DNA from: Effrenium voratum
Taxonomy: Eukaryota > Sar > Dinophyceae > Suessiales > Symbiodiniaceae
Length of the DNA stretch: 64,000 bases
Direction: 5' to 3'
Assembly: GCA_963377175.1 (NCBI GenBank)
Contig: CAUJNA010000999.1
Coordinates: 45,001-109,000, forward strand
Positions 33,101-41,415 of this stretch are shown piece by piece. Below the pieces are notes generated by a model. It did no database searches and was not told where the DNA came from. It was given only the letters and a program-made list of their open reading frames with translations. Every line of letters starts with the position of its first letter. Position 1 is the first letter of the stretch. The position numbers and the translations under genes were made by a program.

Positions 33101-36100
33101 GGAGCCCTCCAAAATGGGTGGTGGACATGAATTCCCAGCGAAATGTGTCGATGCGGCAGCCTCAGGTGGAGCAGGAAGGCTCACAGAGGCGTCGTGGGGT
33201 GGCGCATGAGTACGAGAAGTTCAGAGCCCTGCTTGCGTTCAGGGGAGGCTCCGGTAGGTGATGGTACGTTGCAGGCATGAACAAACGTGAATGCTTTCAG
33301 CTGTTGTTTTACCCCATATTAGTCAACCCAATATTAATGAATAAGGGTGTGTCCCTGCGTTTAGTTGGGAACCATCACTTTGGAGGGCAACCCCCCCCCC
33401 CCCCATGAATAAGCTGGTTGATCAATACAGGGCCAACATGAGTTGCACATGTTGCCTGCTCACTGCATTCCAGTCTGAGGGCAGGAGTACGGCCTCTTCG
33501 AGGCAGAGCGCCAGCGATTGGCAAACCCTCAGCTGGCTGCAGAGAGCACGGTGGACCTCAACGTTGGAGGCATCTCGACGCCTTGGGGCTGGGCCATGCG
33601 TGCAATTTTGAGACTGCGAAGGCTGGTTGTCCTTCAAACCAACCTCAGAAAAGGGTACCCTCACGCCCAGGTTCCAAGCCCAGGAAAGGCTTCCCAAAGC
33701 ATGGAACCACACCCAGGTTGGTGAGAGCCAAGGCACCATCTTTGAAACGACTCGTACCACGCTGGTTCAGCAGCAAGGGAGCTTCCTGGAGAGCCTTCTC
33801 TCTGGCAGGCGGGGACGGCTGTCCTTCTCCCAATCTCTCACGGCAAATCTCGCCGGCTGCCTTGGAGCGAGGTACCAGGTGAGCCGTGATCGATGCTTTG
33901 CTGCACACTTCAGCCCTACTCCTTGGTGGAATTGGACGCATCGTCAAGTGTCAGCTTCATTCCTTGGCCTTGGCTCAGGCTACGGCCGGATCTTCCTAAA
34001 TCGCGCCTTGGCCGCGTTGAAACGCTGATTCGTGAGGCGACCGGCGCAAAAGAACCCAAATGGCGAGGTGATCCCGAGCACTTCCGCACGATCCTGAACT
34101 TCCTACGTAACCCCCAGACGCCTCCGATGCCAAGGGACTTGGCCGAGTCAGAGGCTTTGGTGCAGGACGGCAAGGCTCTGAGGCACTTGCGAAGCGAGTG
34201 AGCAACTGCCAGGAGGCTTCCTACTACGGGGTCCATTTTTTCCCGTTTCCGCCCCTGGGCCTCGGAAGTGGTGGGGTTTTCGCATTGGCGCGTGGAGAAC
34301 AAGCACTGAGGTTGGTCTTTGCTGTGGGCGGGCACGACGGTTACGAGCACTTGCGGGCCATGGAGGCGTTGGCCCTGAGACCCTTACGTTTTGACATTGG
34401 CTATGCCCGGACCCCCCTCCCATTTTTCTGCTTGGTTTCCTTCCGGTGTCACACACCAACATCCTTTAATCCATTGGTTTCCTACTGGCGTGGAGGAAGA
34501 AAAAAACCTCCACCGCATCCCTTAGGTGCTGGATGTGGGCAATCAGTGCTGGCGCCCCTGCCGCGCCATGGCCACGGATCTGGGCGGCAGTCGGATCTGT
34601 ATCGGGGGCTGCGGTAAAAAAGCCTTCTTAATTCTTTACATGTAGACCGTTTAGTACCGAGTTTCGATTGTGACTCACTTCTGGCGATTCAATTGGAAGA
34701 AAGTTGCAACCACTTGGGAGTCGATTTCTGCTTTTTCGCGGAGACGCAGCCAGGCCCCCCCCCCTGAGGAGCGCACTTACTTCGGCGCCGCCGCACTGCG
34801 GAATCGCTTGCACGTCTATGGAGGCCAGAACCTGGACTACAAGGCACGGGTGGCCCCTGCCCCATTGAACAAAAGGTCCCAACATGGGACCATTGGAAAC
34901 CACAAGCAGGTTTCACATTGGGATGGGAAAAGTTAACCCCATGGCCCATGGGACGCACTACACAGGCGCTGTGCGACGTCGAGATCTACGACTGCTTGCG
35001 TGACTCCTGGGAGGTGGGCTGTAAAACACAGCAAGACAAAAAGCTTGTCCCGGTCGTAAAATCCAAGGTCGATTTCATTTGGAAGAGAGAGGGTTTTTAA
35101 GACCCTCAGCTTCGGAGGCGGGCGCTTCCATGCGCTTCCCTCGTCGGAATTGCGCAAGTTGCGAGTTGGAGGGCCGCTTGTATGCCGTCGGAGGCAGGGG
35201 CTGGGCTGCAGGGGTCGGAGGCATCGGAGGCAGAGGCAATTGGGGCAGGGAGCAAATGGGTTTCTCGAATCGGAAGCACCAACAATTGTTGGTTTGTTGT
35301 TTCCAAATGGTTCGTCCATGGTTAGTTGGTGTTCCTTTGGCCAAGCGCCACCCAATGTGGGTAACGAGACGTTTCCATGTTTGGCGCCTGTGAGGCTTTG
35401 ATGGCACGCGCATCATTGACTCTGTGGAGGTGGGCTGGCATGGGTTCTCGACTTTCAGGAACCCCTGAAGCTACCCGTAGAAGGTCCCATGCGATATGAG
35501 AACCTTCGAGGGTCCAGGTGCCTTGGGATTCTCGATGATTCTCGCCAGGCCTACGACAGCCGACTGAAGTGCCTTGGCCGCTCGAGCCGGGTCGACACCT
35601 CGCGTCAAAATCGAAAGAGCCCTTGCTTTGAAGTACCATTTGTTTTTCCGATCAAATCCTGAAAGAAATTTCTCGAGGAGTTGGATGCAGATGGAGCCCT
35701 TGCCAACACCACGATCTTCTGCCATGGCCACGACCAGTCAGGGCAAGCTTTGGGTGCTGGGCGGCACATCGGGCACAAGGCGCGCAACGCCTGGGCATGT
35801 GGCACAAGGGAGGGGCCCCAAAATGCTAGCTTTCGATTCCTTTCATTCGGAAACGGGTGCCTTCGAACAAAACACAGAAGTCCACGTGACATGTGAAGAA
35901 AAAGCCGAGGTAGCTTTAGCGCTTCACATGGGTGCGCTCCTCAAGCGCAGGCTGCGCAGCGTGGACGTGTTCGACCCGCGCGCCAATCGATGGGAAACGC
36001 TGAAGGGCGAAATGGTGGACGTGCGCTCGGCAGGGCAGGCGCAAAGCAACAGCCCAATCTCATGCGGTCTTCCATGTTATTCGTCACCCCCAAAGGTCAA

Positions 36101-36850
36101 CCAGTCATGTTTCCCAATTCTTTGGGAGAGTGCCAATGTGACTGGTCTATTACGGTGATTTGGGGAGGGCGTGAAAAATGAAATATCCAGCAAAAAACGA
36201 GACGTCCATGGCTCAGATGTGAAACGGCCAGGCTGCGAATTGTGTGCACCATGTGTTCGCCCTGGGTGGCACGGACAACGAGCAAAGGACCCTGCCAGCA
36301 TTATGACCTATGTCCCATGTCTTTCGCTCGAGATGGGTTGACCGGGAGCAATTTTGCAGCAGGATCCACTTCTCTGCAGAGTGCCTGGACCCAGATGACC
36401 ACATGTTCAGCCTGCGCGCTCCGATGCAGGAGCCTGATCTGAAGCAGTGATCACTTGTCAGCGCTGAGTTTGGAGCGAAACTGTCATGAGTTGAAGGATG
36501 GGTGCGGCAAGAAGGGCTGGGTTCATGTTTTGTTGCGACTGGGGCACGCAAAAACTAGTCGAGTGATTTAGCAGGAGTCTCGCATGGATTTTGCCGCAGC
36601 CGTCATCTCCGACTCCATCATGGCAACTTGTTGTGAAAGTTTTCTTCGCCTATCCGATTGGCGAGCTCCGATCCAGAGGTGAGCGGCGGTCAGAATGGCA
36701 GCGTCTTGTCCTCCACAGAGTTCTACCGACCCGAGCTGGACGAATGGCAGGCCGACCGCTCGCTTTGAGTCGAGTTGGCGTTTCGCACCGCAGGCTGGGC
36801 CTTCCATGGCCATCCCTCGGTACGGCCACCAGTGCTTGCTGTGTAGCCTT
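21194..36850 (+). CDS. BTB-Kelch protein, about 26 short exons with one very long interrupted intron
   Basis: The protein has an N-terminal coiled coil, a KCTD-like BTB domain and six Kelch repeats; such proteins usually act as adaptors for cullin ubiquitin ligases or as scaffolds. Exon 1 (21194-21280) starts MAGMSSPEEEPDPDFDEM. Exon 2 (about 21322-21430) reads EVTPVTHAEVSDLRRSF and LKKAELELKQHRSDI. Exon 3 (about 21628-21700) reads AFEEEKLSVWQQFMAEKQRE. Exon 4 resumes at 32654 with VEKIREDRRHAEEE, followed by about 32907-32970 (QADIEEARQRIGEERLR) and 33166-33225. BTB and Kelch exons follow in order to about 36850. Most exons are 20-110 nt and acceptors are AG followed by G. The 10.9 kb between exons 3 and 4 holds foreign and repetitive DNA. 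Exon choices rest on continuity with the domain families; whether the whole gene is still spliced across the long gap is unknown. Confidence 0.75.
21663..21775 (+). repeat. Exon 3 end plus intron start, copy A
   Basis: The last 38 bases of exon 3 and about 70 bases of intron recur at 32510-32615, with roughly 85-90% identity by eye. Copy A is attached to the full exon 3 and is followed after 50 bases by the GATTCG repeat array. Confidence 0.85.
21820..22310. repeat. GATTCG hairpin repeat, array 1
   Basis: Degenerate tandem units of about 27-40 nt are built on GATTCGGGACGCGAATCAC and ATTTTCGG, with variable numbers of GGGATTC. GATTCG and CGAATC in each unit are inverted around a 5-nt centre (GGACG), so every unit can form a small hairpin. 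Open frames across it encode GIRD/SGRESHFRD repeats and are not evidence of a gene. Confidence 0.92.
22311..26800. other. No recognisable gene; simple CA tracts
   Basis: This 4.5 kb lies inside the long gap of the BTB-Kelch gene and is AT-richer than the flanking genes. It has short CA tracts near 23308 and 26198. Open frames on both strands are short and lack motifs. A short repeat family lies at 24245-24935. Confidence 0.5.
24245..24935. repeat. Short repeat family, four degenerate copies in both orientations
   Basis: Plus-strand copies at about 24246-24335 and 24370-24490 share AAGGCGCCTCCGCGGCCAAC-like and TTCCGAGTACGTGG-like parts. Minus-strand copies lie at about 24730-24840 (GGCGTCTCCGCAGCCAAATT and CCTCCAAGTACATGG when reversed) and about 24890-24935. 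The second and third copies form an inverted pair with arms of roughly 110 nt. Confidence 0.5.
26800..27205. repeat. GATTCG hairpin repeat, array 2
   Basis: Same unit as 21820-22310 (GATTCGGGACGCGAATCAC with ATTTTCGG), about 12 units with GAGATTGGG variants. Confidence 0.92.
27206..27620. other. No recognisable gene
   Basis: GC-moderate sequence between the hairpin repeat and the 105-bp repeat. It contains several GTTGTCCGACA/TGCCGCA-like phrases but no coding region I can support. Confidence 0.4.
27625..27761. repeat. 105-bp hairpin repeat, left part of array
   Basis: About 1.3 units of the same repeat as at 29795-30490. The match to the unit stops abruptly after GATGCTGA, where AT-rich sequence starts. 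Confidence 0.85.
27882..28091 (-). CDS. Small virus-like ORF with myristoylation-type N-terminus
   Basis: This 69-codon frame starts 9 bases after the end of the fibre frame. It opens MGIGQSKNEENNS, matching the G-x-x-x-S pattern for N-myristoylation, and continues as a Lys/Glu-rich helix (IIKSIQECVARIEKLENQ). It shows no frame break. Small myristoylated proteins are common in large DNA viruses, but I cannot assign it to a family. Confidence 0.5.
   Translation of the reverse strand: MGIGQSKNEENNSMEDIKNLRVDEKTRADTLIIKSIQECVARIEKLENQKPDKLIYKLPALNLCNASLI
28101..29790 (-). pseudogene. Tail-fibre-like gene with C-terminal Peptidase_S74 chaperone domain, broken
   Basis: Read on the minus strand, the 5' end is truncated at the repeat junction. 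Ser/Thr/Asn-rich beta-type sequence typical of viral fibres follows (NREFNINRDGRMWMSS, KTVNLNNCSYLNFNNNGS). The end has the S74 intramolecular chaperone: SDSRLKYDIDNI with the Ser and Lys of the self-cleavage dyad, then THIGYLADEVLKAIPKEF and a Lys/Glu-rich coiled coil. The frame is broken near 29720 and near 29190, and an in-frame TGA lies at 28863-28865, after which the same frame runs unbroken to 28101. The last part, 28101-28844, is an intact 247-codon frame. In the family the chaperone trimerises the fibre and then cuts itself off. Damage implies an old, unused copy. Confidence 0.75.
29795..30490. repeat. 105-bp hairpin repeat array
   Basis: About 6.6 tandem units with a 105-nt period, so all frames stay open and encode a 35-residue repeat on the minus strand. 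Each unit contains AAAGGCGTGT and ACACGCCTTT as a perfect 10-bp inverted pair separated by 17 nt. One internal unit has a shortened spacer. Units differ by only a few bases. Confidence 0.95.
30491..32115. other. No recognisable gene
   Basis: The sequence has ordinary composition. The longest frame (30890-31522, minus, 210 codons) is rich in Arg/Leu/Ser with no motif and probably arises by chance. A G10 run occurs near 32083 just before the next hairpin array. Confidence 0.45.
32116..32508. repeat. GATTCG hairpin repeat, array 3
   Basis: Same unit as arrays 1 and 2. It ends directly at the second copy of the BTB-Kelch exon 3 end. Confidence 0.92.
32510..32615 (+). repeat. Exon 3 end plus intron start, copy B
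   Basis: The copy begins with CTGTGTGGCAGCAGTTCATG and still encodes VWQQFMAEKQRE but lacks the first half of exon 3. It lies 38 bases upstream of the stretch leading to exon 4 (32654), so it marks the original downstream side of the interrupted intron. Confidence 0.85.
33485..34162 (+). CDS. BTB-Kelch gene: BTB (KCTD-like) exon block
   Basis: Exon about 33485-33572 finishes the coiled coil (EYGLFEAERQRLAN) and starts BTB with STVDLNVGG. Exon about 33732-33812 reads TIFETTRTTLVQQQGSFLES and LLSGR. A micro-exon at about 33871-33894 gives YQVSRDR and another at about 33977-34003 gives YGRIFLNR. Exon about 34069-34162 gives DPEHFRTILNFLRNP and MPRDLAESEAL. Together these make one complete KCTD-type BTB domain (VNVGG, FETTRTTL, DR-x-GRIFL-x-RDPE, F-x-x-ILNFLR). 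The long frames through the introns are not coding. Confidence 0.75.
34212..36850 (+). CDS. BTB-Kelch gene: six Kelch repeats in about 16 exons
   Basis: Blades are read in order, each with a G-G pair. Blade 1 spans FAVGGHDGYEHLRAMEA (34312-34364) and VLDVGNQCWRPC (34527-34580). Blade 2 is RTYFGAAALRNRLHVYGGQN (34768-34842) with CDVEIYDCLRDSWEV (34966-35020). Blade 3 is FPRRNCASCELEGRLYAVGG (35117-35193) with GFDGTRIIDSVEV (35393-35433) and AYDSRLK (35551). Blade 4 is PTPRSSAMATTSQGKLWVLG (35674-35785) with SVDVFDPRANRWETL (35946-36042). Blade 5 is HHVFALGGTDNEQRT (about 36250) with ECLDPDDHMFSLRAPM (36377-36440). Blade 6 is MDFAAAVISDSIM (36582-36622) with VSGGQNGSVLSSTEFYRPEL (36683-36756). 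SMAIPRYGHQCLL (36793-36850) closes the propeller. The first exon, EASYYGVHFFPFP at 34212, links BTB to Kelch. Confidence 0.78.
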
Positions 36851-37357
36851 TGACTCTCGGCCGCGGTGCATGTCATCCATCGCGGGTGCCGCAAAATGTG
36901 CCCGGACACATGACCCTTTGACCAAAAAACATGCATTTGACATCCTTGCGGCCTGGGATGCCAAATGTCCAGAGCAAAGCTCTGCGATTCGATGGTGGGC
37001 TGGGACGCGCCACCATTTGCCCTTTCGGGCGCCGAACTTGCCAATGAACTTGCTGGTGGCAGCTCAAACAGCGCGCCCAGAAGTCAGCCATGCAGCTGGG
37101 TGGCAGTGGCGTGCTTGTGCATGGAAGGCGCAGACGCGCCTTTGCTTGGCAGTCGGTGGCAAACTCAAGGTTCCTGCCGCGTTAGTGTGCGCGAACTACA
37201 AAGATTGGAAAGGGCTCAGAAGCAGGGAAAAGGGCCCAGATCTGGTGGGCCACAGGTGCCAATGAATAGTGTAAGCTTTGAAATGTAGGTGATGCGCATG
37301 TCCAGCATGCCCAGGAAAAGCCTCTATGTTTGAACCACACTGCAGGTGCAAAAGGGC

Positions 37358-37390
<33 letters not shown>

Positions 37391-37440
37391 GGGGTGCAAA
37401 CACAAAAAGCAGCAAACAAAGCCAAGCAGGACGGTTCAGC
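36851..37440. other. 3' flank of the BTB-Kelch gene; GA tract
   Basis: No coding region beyond the last Kelch exon is supported. A (GA)n tract lies at 37349-37391, shortly before the next candidate gene. Confidence 0.45.
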
Positions 37441-38050
37441 ATGCGTTTGTGCAATGCCGATGTCGAAGAAGCTGAAAGAAATCATCAAGAGAGTTTAGAT
37501 GATTTCGATGAAGCTGGGCAAGACGAGGATGGCTGCAGATCTTTCTTTGATTTGCGCCAGCGAACGCTGAGTGGAATGGATTTGATGCCAGCTTTCCGAA
37601 TCGTGGTGCTCGGCCTGCTTCGCAAGCTGAAAAACAACACGAAAGACTGCATTCTCTACTCAGAAGTGGAGGATGCGCTTGGCCGATATTTCCGAGTTCT
37701 GGATGCTGACATGCAGAGGCCACGCAAACTTGACAGAGAGAGCGAGAGCGATGCGTACCTGTGCGCAGATAAAATCACGCAAATGCACATGTCAAGAAGT
37801 ACGCCGACTTGTCAGCTCTTCGCCCCCCATTTTCCTTGGGCTTTCGGGCCAAATCCGAGCGCGTAGGTTTGCCAGCTTGCACGAGATTCTGCGGGACGCC
37901 GCCGACAAGGCGAGGGAAAGCACCCGACGTGAAGCTGCGCCTTCCGTGACCCATGCCGCGAACCTCTTGCTGGAGGGCATGCGAGAGATCGCCGTCGCGC
38001 CATGCCTTGCAGACTGGTTTTTGGGCAAAGTAAAAGCAGGAATTGTTCAA
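37441..38050 (+). CDS. Unidentified helical protein, probably two exons
   Basis: A frame from the ATG at 37441 encodes MRLCNADVEEAERNHQESLD and continues through LRQRTLSGMDLMPAFRIV, LGLLRKLKNNTKDCILYSEV and EDALGRYFRVLDADMQR to about 37795. A second stretch, about 37866-38045, reads FASLHEILRDAADKARES and HAANLLLEGMREIAVAPCL. A GT...AG intron of about 67 nt between them is plausible. Composition is that of a soluble helical protein. The second stretch runs straight into the minisatellite at 38045, so the 3' end may be lost. I do not recognise the family. Confidence 0.4.
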
Positions 38051-41000
38051 ACCCCCCCTTGTGCTTAAGCAACGGTCGCTGAAAAAATTGGAACCCCCTC
38101 TTGTGCTTAAGCAACGGTCGCGGAAAAAAGTTGGAACCCCCCCTTGCGCTTAAGCAACAGTCGCTGAAACAAGTTGGAACCCCCCCTCGTGCTTAAGCAA
38201 CGGTCGCTGAAAAAGGTTGGAACCCCCCCTTGTCCTTAAGCAACAGTCGACAAAAGTTGGAACCCCCCCTTGTTCTTGAGCAACGGTCGCTGAAAAAGTT
38301 GGAACCCCCCCTTGTGCTTAAGCAACAGTCGCTGAAAAAGTTGGACCCCCCCCTCTTTACTTAAGCAACGGTCGCTGATAAATGTTCGAACCCCCCCTTG
38401 TGCTTAAGCAACGGTCGCGGCAAAAGGTTGGAACACCCCCTTGTGGTTAAGCAATGGTCGCTGCAAAAGGTTGGAACCCCCCCTTGTGCTTAAGCAACGG
38501 TCGCTGCAAAAGGTTGGAACCCCCCCCTTGTGCTTAAGCAACGGTCGCTGCAAAAGGTCGGAACCGCCCCTTGCGCGTAAGCAACGGTCGCTGCAAGAGA
38601 TTGGACCCCCCTTGTGCTTAAGCAACGGTCGCTGAAGAAACTTGCCGACCCCCCCTTGTGCTTAAGCAACGATCGCTGAAAAAGTTGCAACCCCCCTTGT
38701 GCTTAAGCAACGGTCGCTGCAAAAGGTTGGAATCCCCCTTGTGTTTAAGCAACGGTCGCTGAAAAAGGTTGGAACCCCCCCTTGTGCTTAAGCAACGGTC
38801 GCTGCAAAAGGTCGGAACCTTGTGCTTAAGCAACGGTCGCTGAAAAAGGTTGGAACCCCCCTTGTGCTTAAGCAACGGTCACTGCAAAAGGTTGGAACCC
38901 CCCTTGTGCTTAAGCAACGATCGCTGCAAAAGGTTGGAACCCCCCGTTGTGCTTAAGCAACGGTCACTGCAAAAGGTTGGAACCCCCCTTGCGCTTCTGC
39001 AACCCCCCTTGTGCTTAAGCAACGGTCGCTGCAAAAAGTTGCAACCCCCTCTTGTGCTTAAGCAACGGTCGCTGCAAAAGGTTGGAACCCCCCCTTGTGC
39101 TTAAGCAACGGTCGCTGCAAAAGGTTGGAACCCCCTCTTGTGCTTAAGCAACGGTCGCTGCAAAAGGTTGGAACACCCCCTTGTGCTTAAGCAACGGTCG
39201 CTGCAAAAGGTTGGAAGCCCCCCTTGTGCTTAAGCAACGGTCCCTGCAAAAGGTTGGAACCCCCCCCTTGTGTTTAAGCAACGGTCACTGCAAAAGGTCG
39301 GAAGCCCCCCTTGCGCATAAGCAACGGTCGCTGCAAAAGGTTGGAACCTCCCCCTTGTGCTTAAGCAAAGGTCGCTGCAAAAGATTGGACCCCCCTTGTG
39401 CTTAAGCAACGGTCGCTGCAAAAAGTTGGAACCCCCTCTTGTGCTTAAGCAACGGTCGCTGCAAAAGGTTGGAACCCCCCCTTGTGCTTGAGCAACGGTC
39501 GCTGCAAAAGGTTGGAACCCCCCCTTGCGCTTCTGCAACAGTCGCTGAAAAAAGTTGGACCCCCCCCTCTTTACTTAAGCAACGGTCGCTGATGAATGTT
39601 GGAGCCCCCCCTTGTGCTTAGGCAACGGTCGCTGCAAAAGGTTGGAACCCCCCCTTGTGCTTAAGCAACGGTCGCTGCAGAAGGTTGGAACACCCCCTTG
39701 TGCTTAGGCAACGGTCGCTGCAAAAGGTTGGACCCCCCCCTTGTGCTTAAGCAACGGTCGCTGCAAAAGGTTGGAACCCCCCCTTGCGCTTAAGCAACGG
39801 TCGCTGCAAAAGGTTGGAACCCCCTCTTGTGCTTAAGCAACGGTCGCTGCAAAAAGTTGGAACCCCCCCTTGTGCTTAAGCAACGGTTGCTGCAAAAGGT
39901 TGGACCCCCCTTGTGCTTAAGCAACGGTCGCTGCAAAAAGTTGGAACCCCCCCTTGTGCTTAGGCAACGGTCGCTGCAAAAGGTTGGACCCCCCCTTGTG
40001 CTAAGCAACGGTCGCTGCAAAAGGTTGAAACCCCCCCTTGCGCTTAGGCAACGGTCGCTGCAAACGGTTGGAACCCCCCCTTGTGCTTAAGCAACGGTCG
40101 CTGAAAAAAGTTGCAACCCCCCTTGTGCTTAAGCAACGGTCTTTGGAAAAAGTTGCAACCCCCCTTGTGCTTAAGCAACGGTCGCTGAAGAAAAGTTGGA
40201 ACCCCCCCTTGTGCTTGAGCAACGGTCGCTGAAAAAAGTTGCAACCCCCCCCCCCCCCTTGTGCTTAAGCAACGGTCACTGACACAAGTTGGAACCCCCT
40301 CTTGTGCTTAAGCAACGGTCGCTGCAAAAATTTGCAACCCCCCTCATGCTTACGCAACGGTCGTTGACACAGATAAAGTTGGAAGCCCCCTTGTGCTGAA
40401 GCAACGGTCGTTGACACAAGTTGGAACTCCCCTTGTGCTTAAGCAAGATGGAACTCCCCTTGTGCTTAAGCAACGGTCGCTGAAAAAAGTTGGAAACCCC
40501 TTGTGCTTAATTAAGGTCACAAGTTGGAACCCCCCTTGTGCGAAAGCAACCGTCGCTGACACAAGTTACGATCGAGAACGCAAGTTAGAAACCCCCCGTA
40601 TGTTTAAGGTCGTTGACACAAGTTGGAACCCCCCTTGCGCTGACACAAGTTAGAGCCCTCCTCTTGTGCTTCAGCAACGGTCGCTGACAAAAGCAACGGT
40701 CCCTGACAAAAGTTGGAACCCCCCCCCCCCGGTTGCGCTTAAGCAACGGTCACTGACACAAGTTTGGGCCCCCACTTGTGCTTAAGCAACGGTCGCTGAA
40801 AAAGTTGGAACCCCCCCTTGTGCTTAAGCAGCAGTCGCTGCAAAAGGTTGGAACCCCCCCCTTGTGCTGAAGCAACGGTCGGTGACAAAAGTTGGAAACC
40901 CGCCTTGCGCTTAAGCAACGGTCGCTGCAAAAAGTTGGAACCCCCCTTGTGCTTAAGCAACGGTCGCTGCAAAAGGTTGGAACCTCCCTTGTGCTTAAGC

Positions 41001-41125
41001 AACGATCGCTGCAAAAGGGAACCCCCCCTTGTGCTTAAGCAACGGTTGCTGAAAAAGTTGGAACCCCCCCTTGCGCTTAAGCAACGGTCGCTGAAACAAG
41101 TTGGAACCCCCCCTTGTGCTGAAGC
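38045..41125. repeat. Minisatellite of about 42-bp units
   Basis: About 70 tandem units follow the pattern TTGTGCTTAAGCAACGGTCG then CTGCAAAAGGTTGGAAC and a run of 5-8 C. The C run varies in length and accounts for most period changes. Units in the left and right thirds have CTGAAAAAAGTTGG instead of CTGCAAAAGG. Degeneration increases at 40330-40700. Repeated LCLSNGRCKRLEPP-type frames come from the unit and are not genes. Confidence 0.97.
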
Positions 41126-41415
41126 AACCACACACACAAGCAACCAAACAACCACAATCCAAACTAAAAGGATACCCGCAACCTGGGTCGACGATGAACC
41201 GCACGAGCACTCCCCCACCAACCTGCTCCGGGCCGAAGTTTCTTTCTCCTGTGACACGTATCCAAACACCTAAGCCAAATGCCGACGGATGGTTGCTATC
41301 GCAACACCTCCGAATGACATTCAAAGACATGGCTAATCACACTTGAGCACAAGAGGGGGCTTCCAACTTTTGTCAGCGCCCGGACACCCTTTCGCCTGGG
41401 CGTGCTCGAATCACA
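41126..41415. other. Possible LTR remnant containing an inverted minisatellite unit
   Basis: At 41345-41376 one unit of the neighbouring minisatellite appears reversed (GCACAAGAGGGGGCTTCCAA). The segment ends ...CGAATCACA directly before a primer-site-like sequence at 41416, so it may be the end of a 5' LTR. No partner copy was found in the window. Confidence 0.3.

Noticed and set aside
38045..41125. Possible CRISPR array
   Set aside because: The units are contiguous without unique spacers, vary in length by C runs, and the host is eukaryotic.
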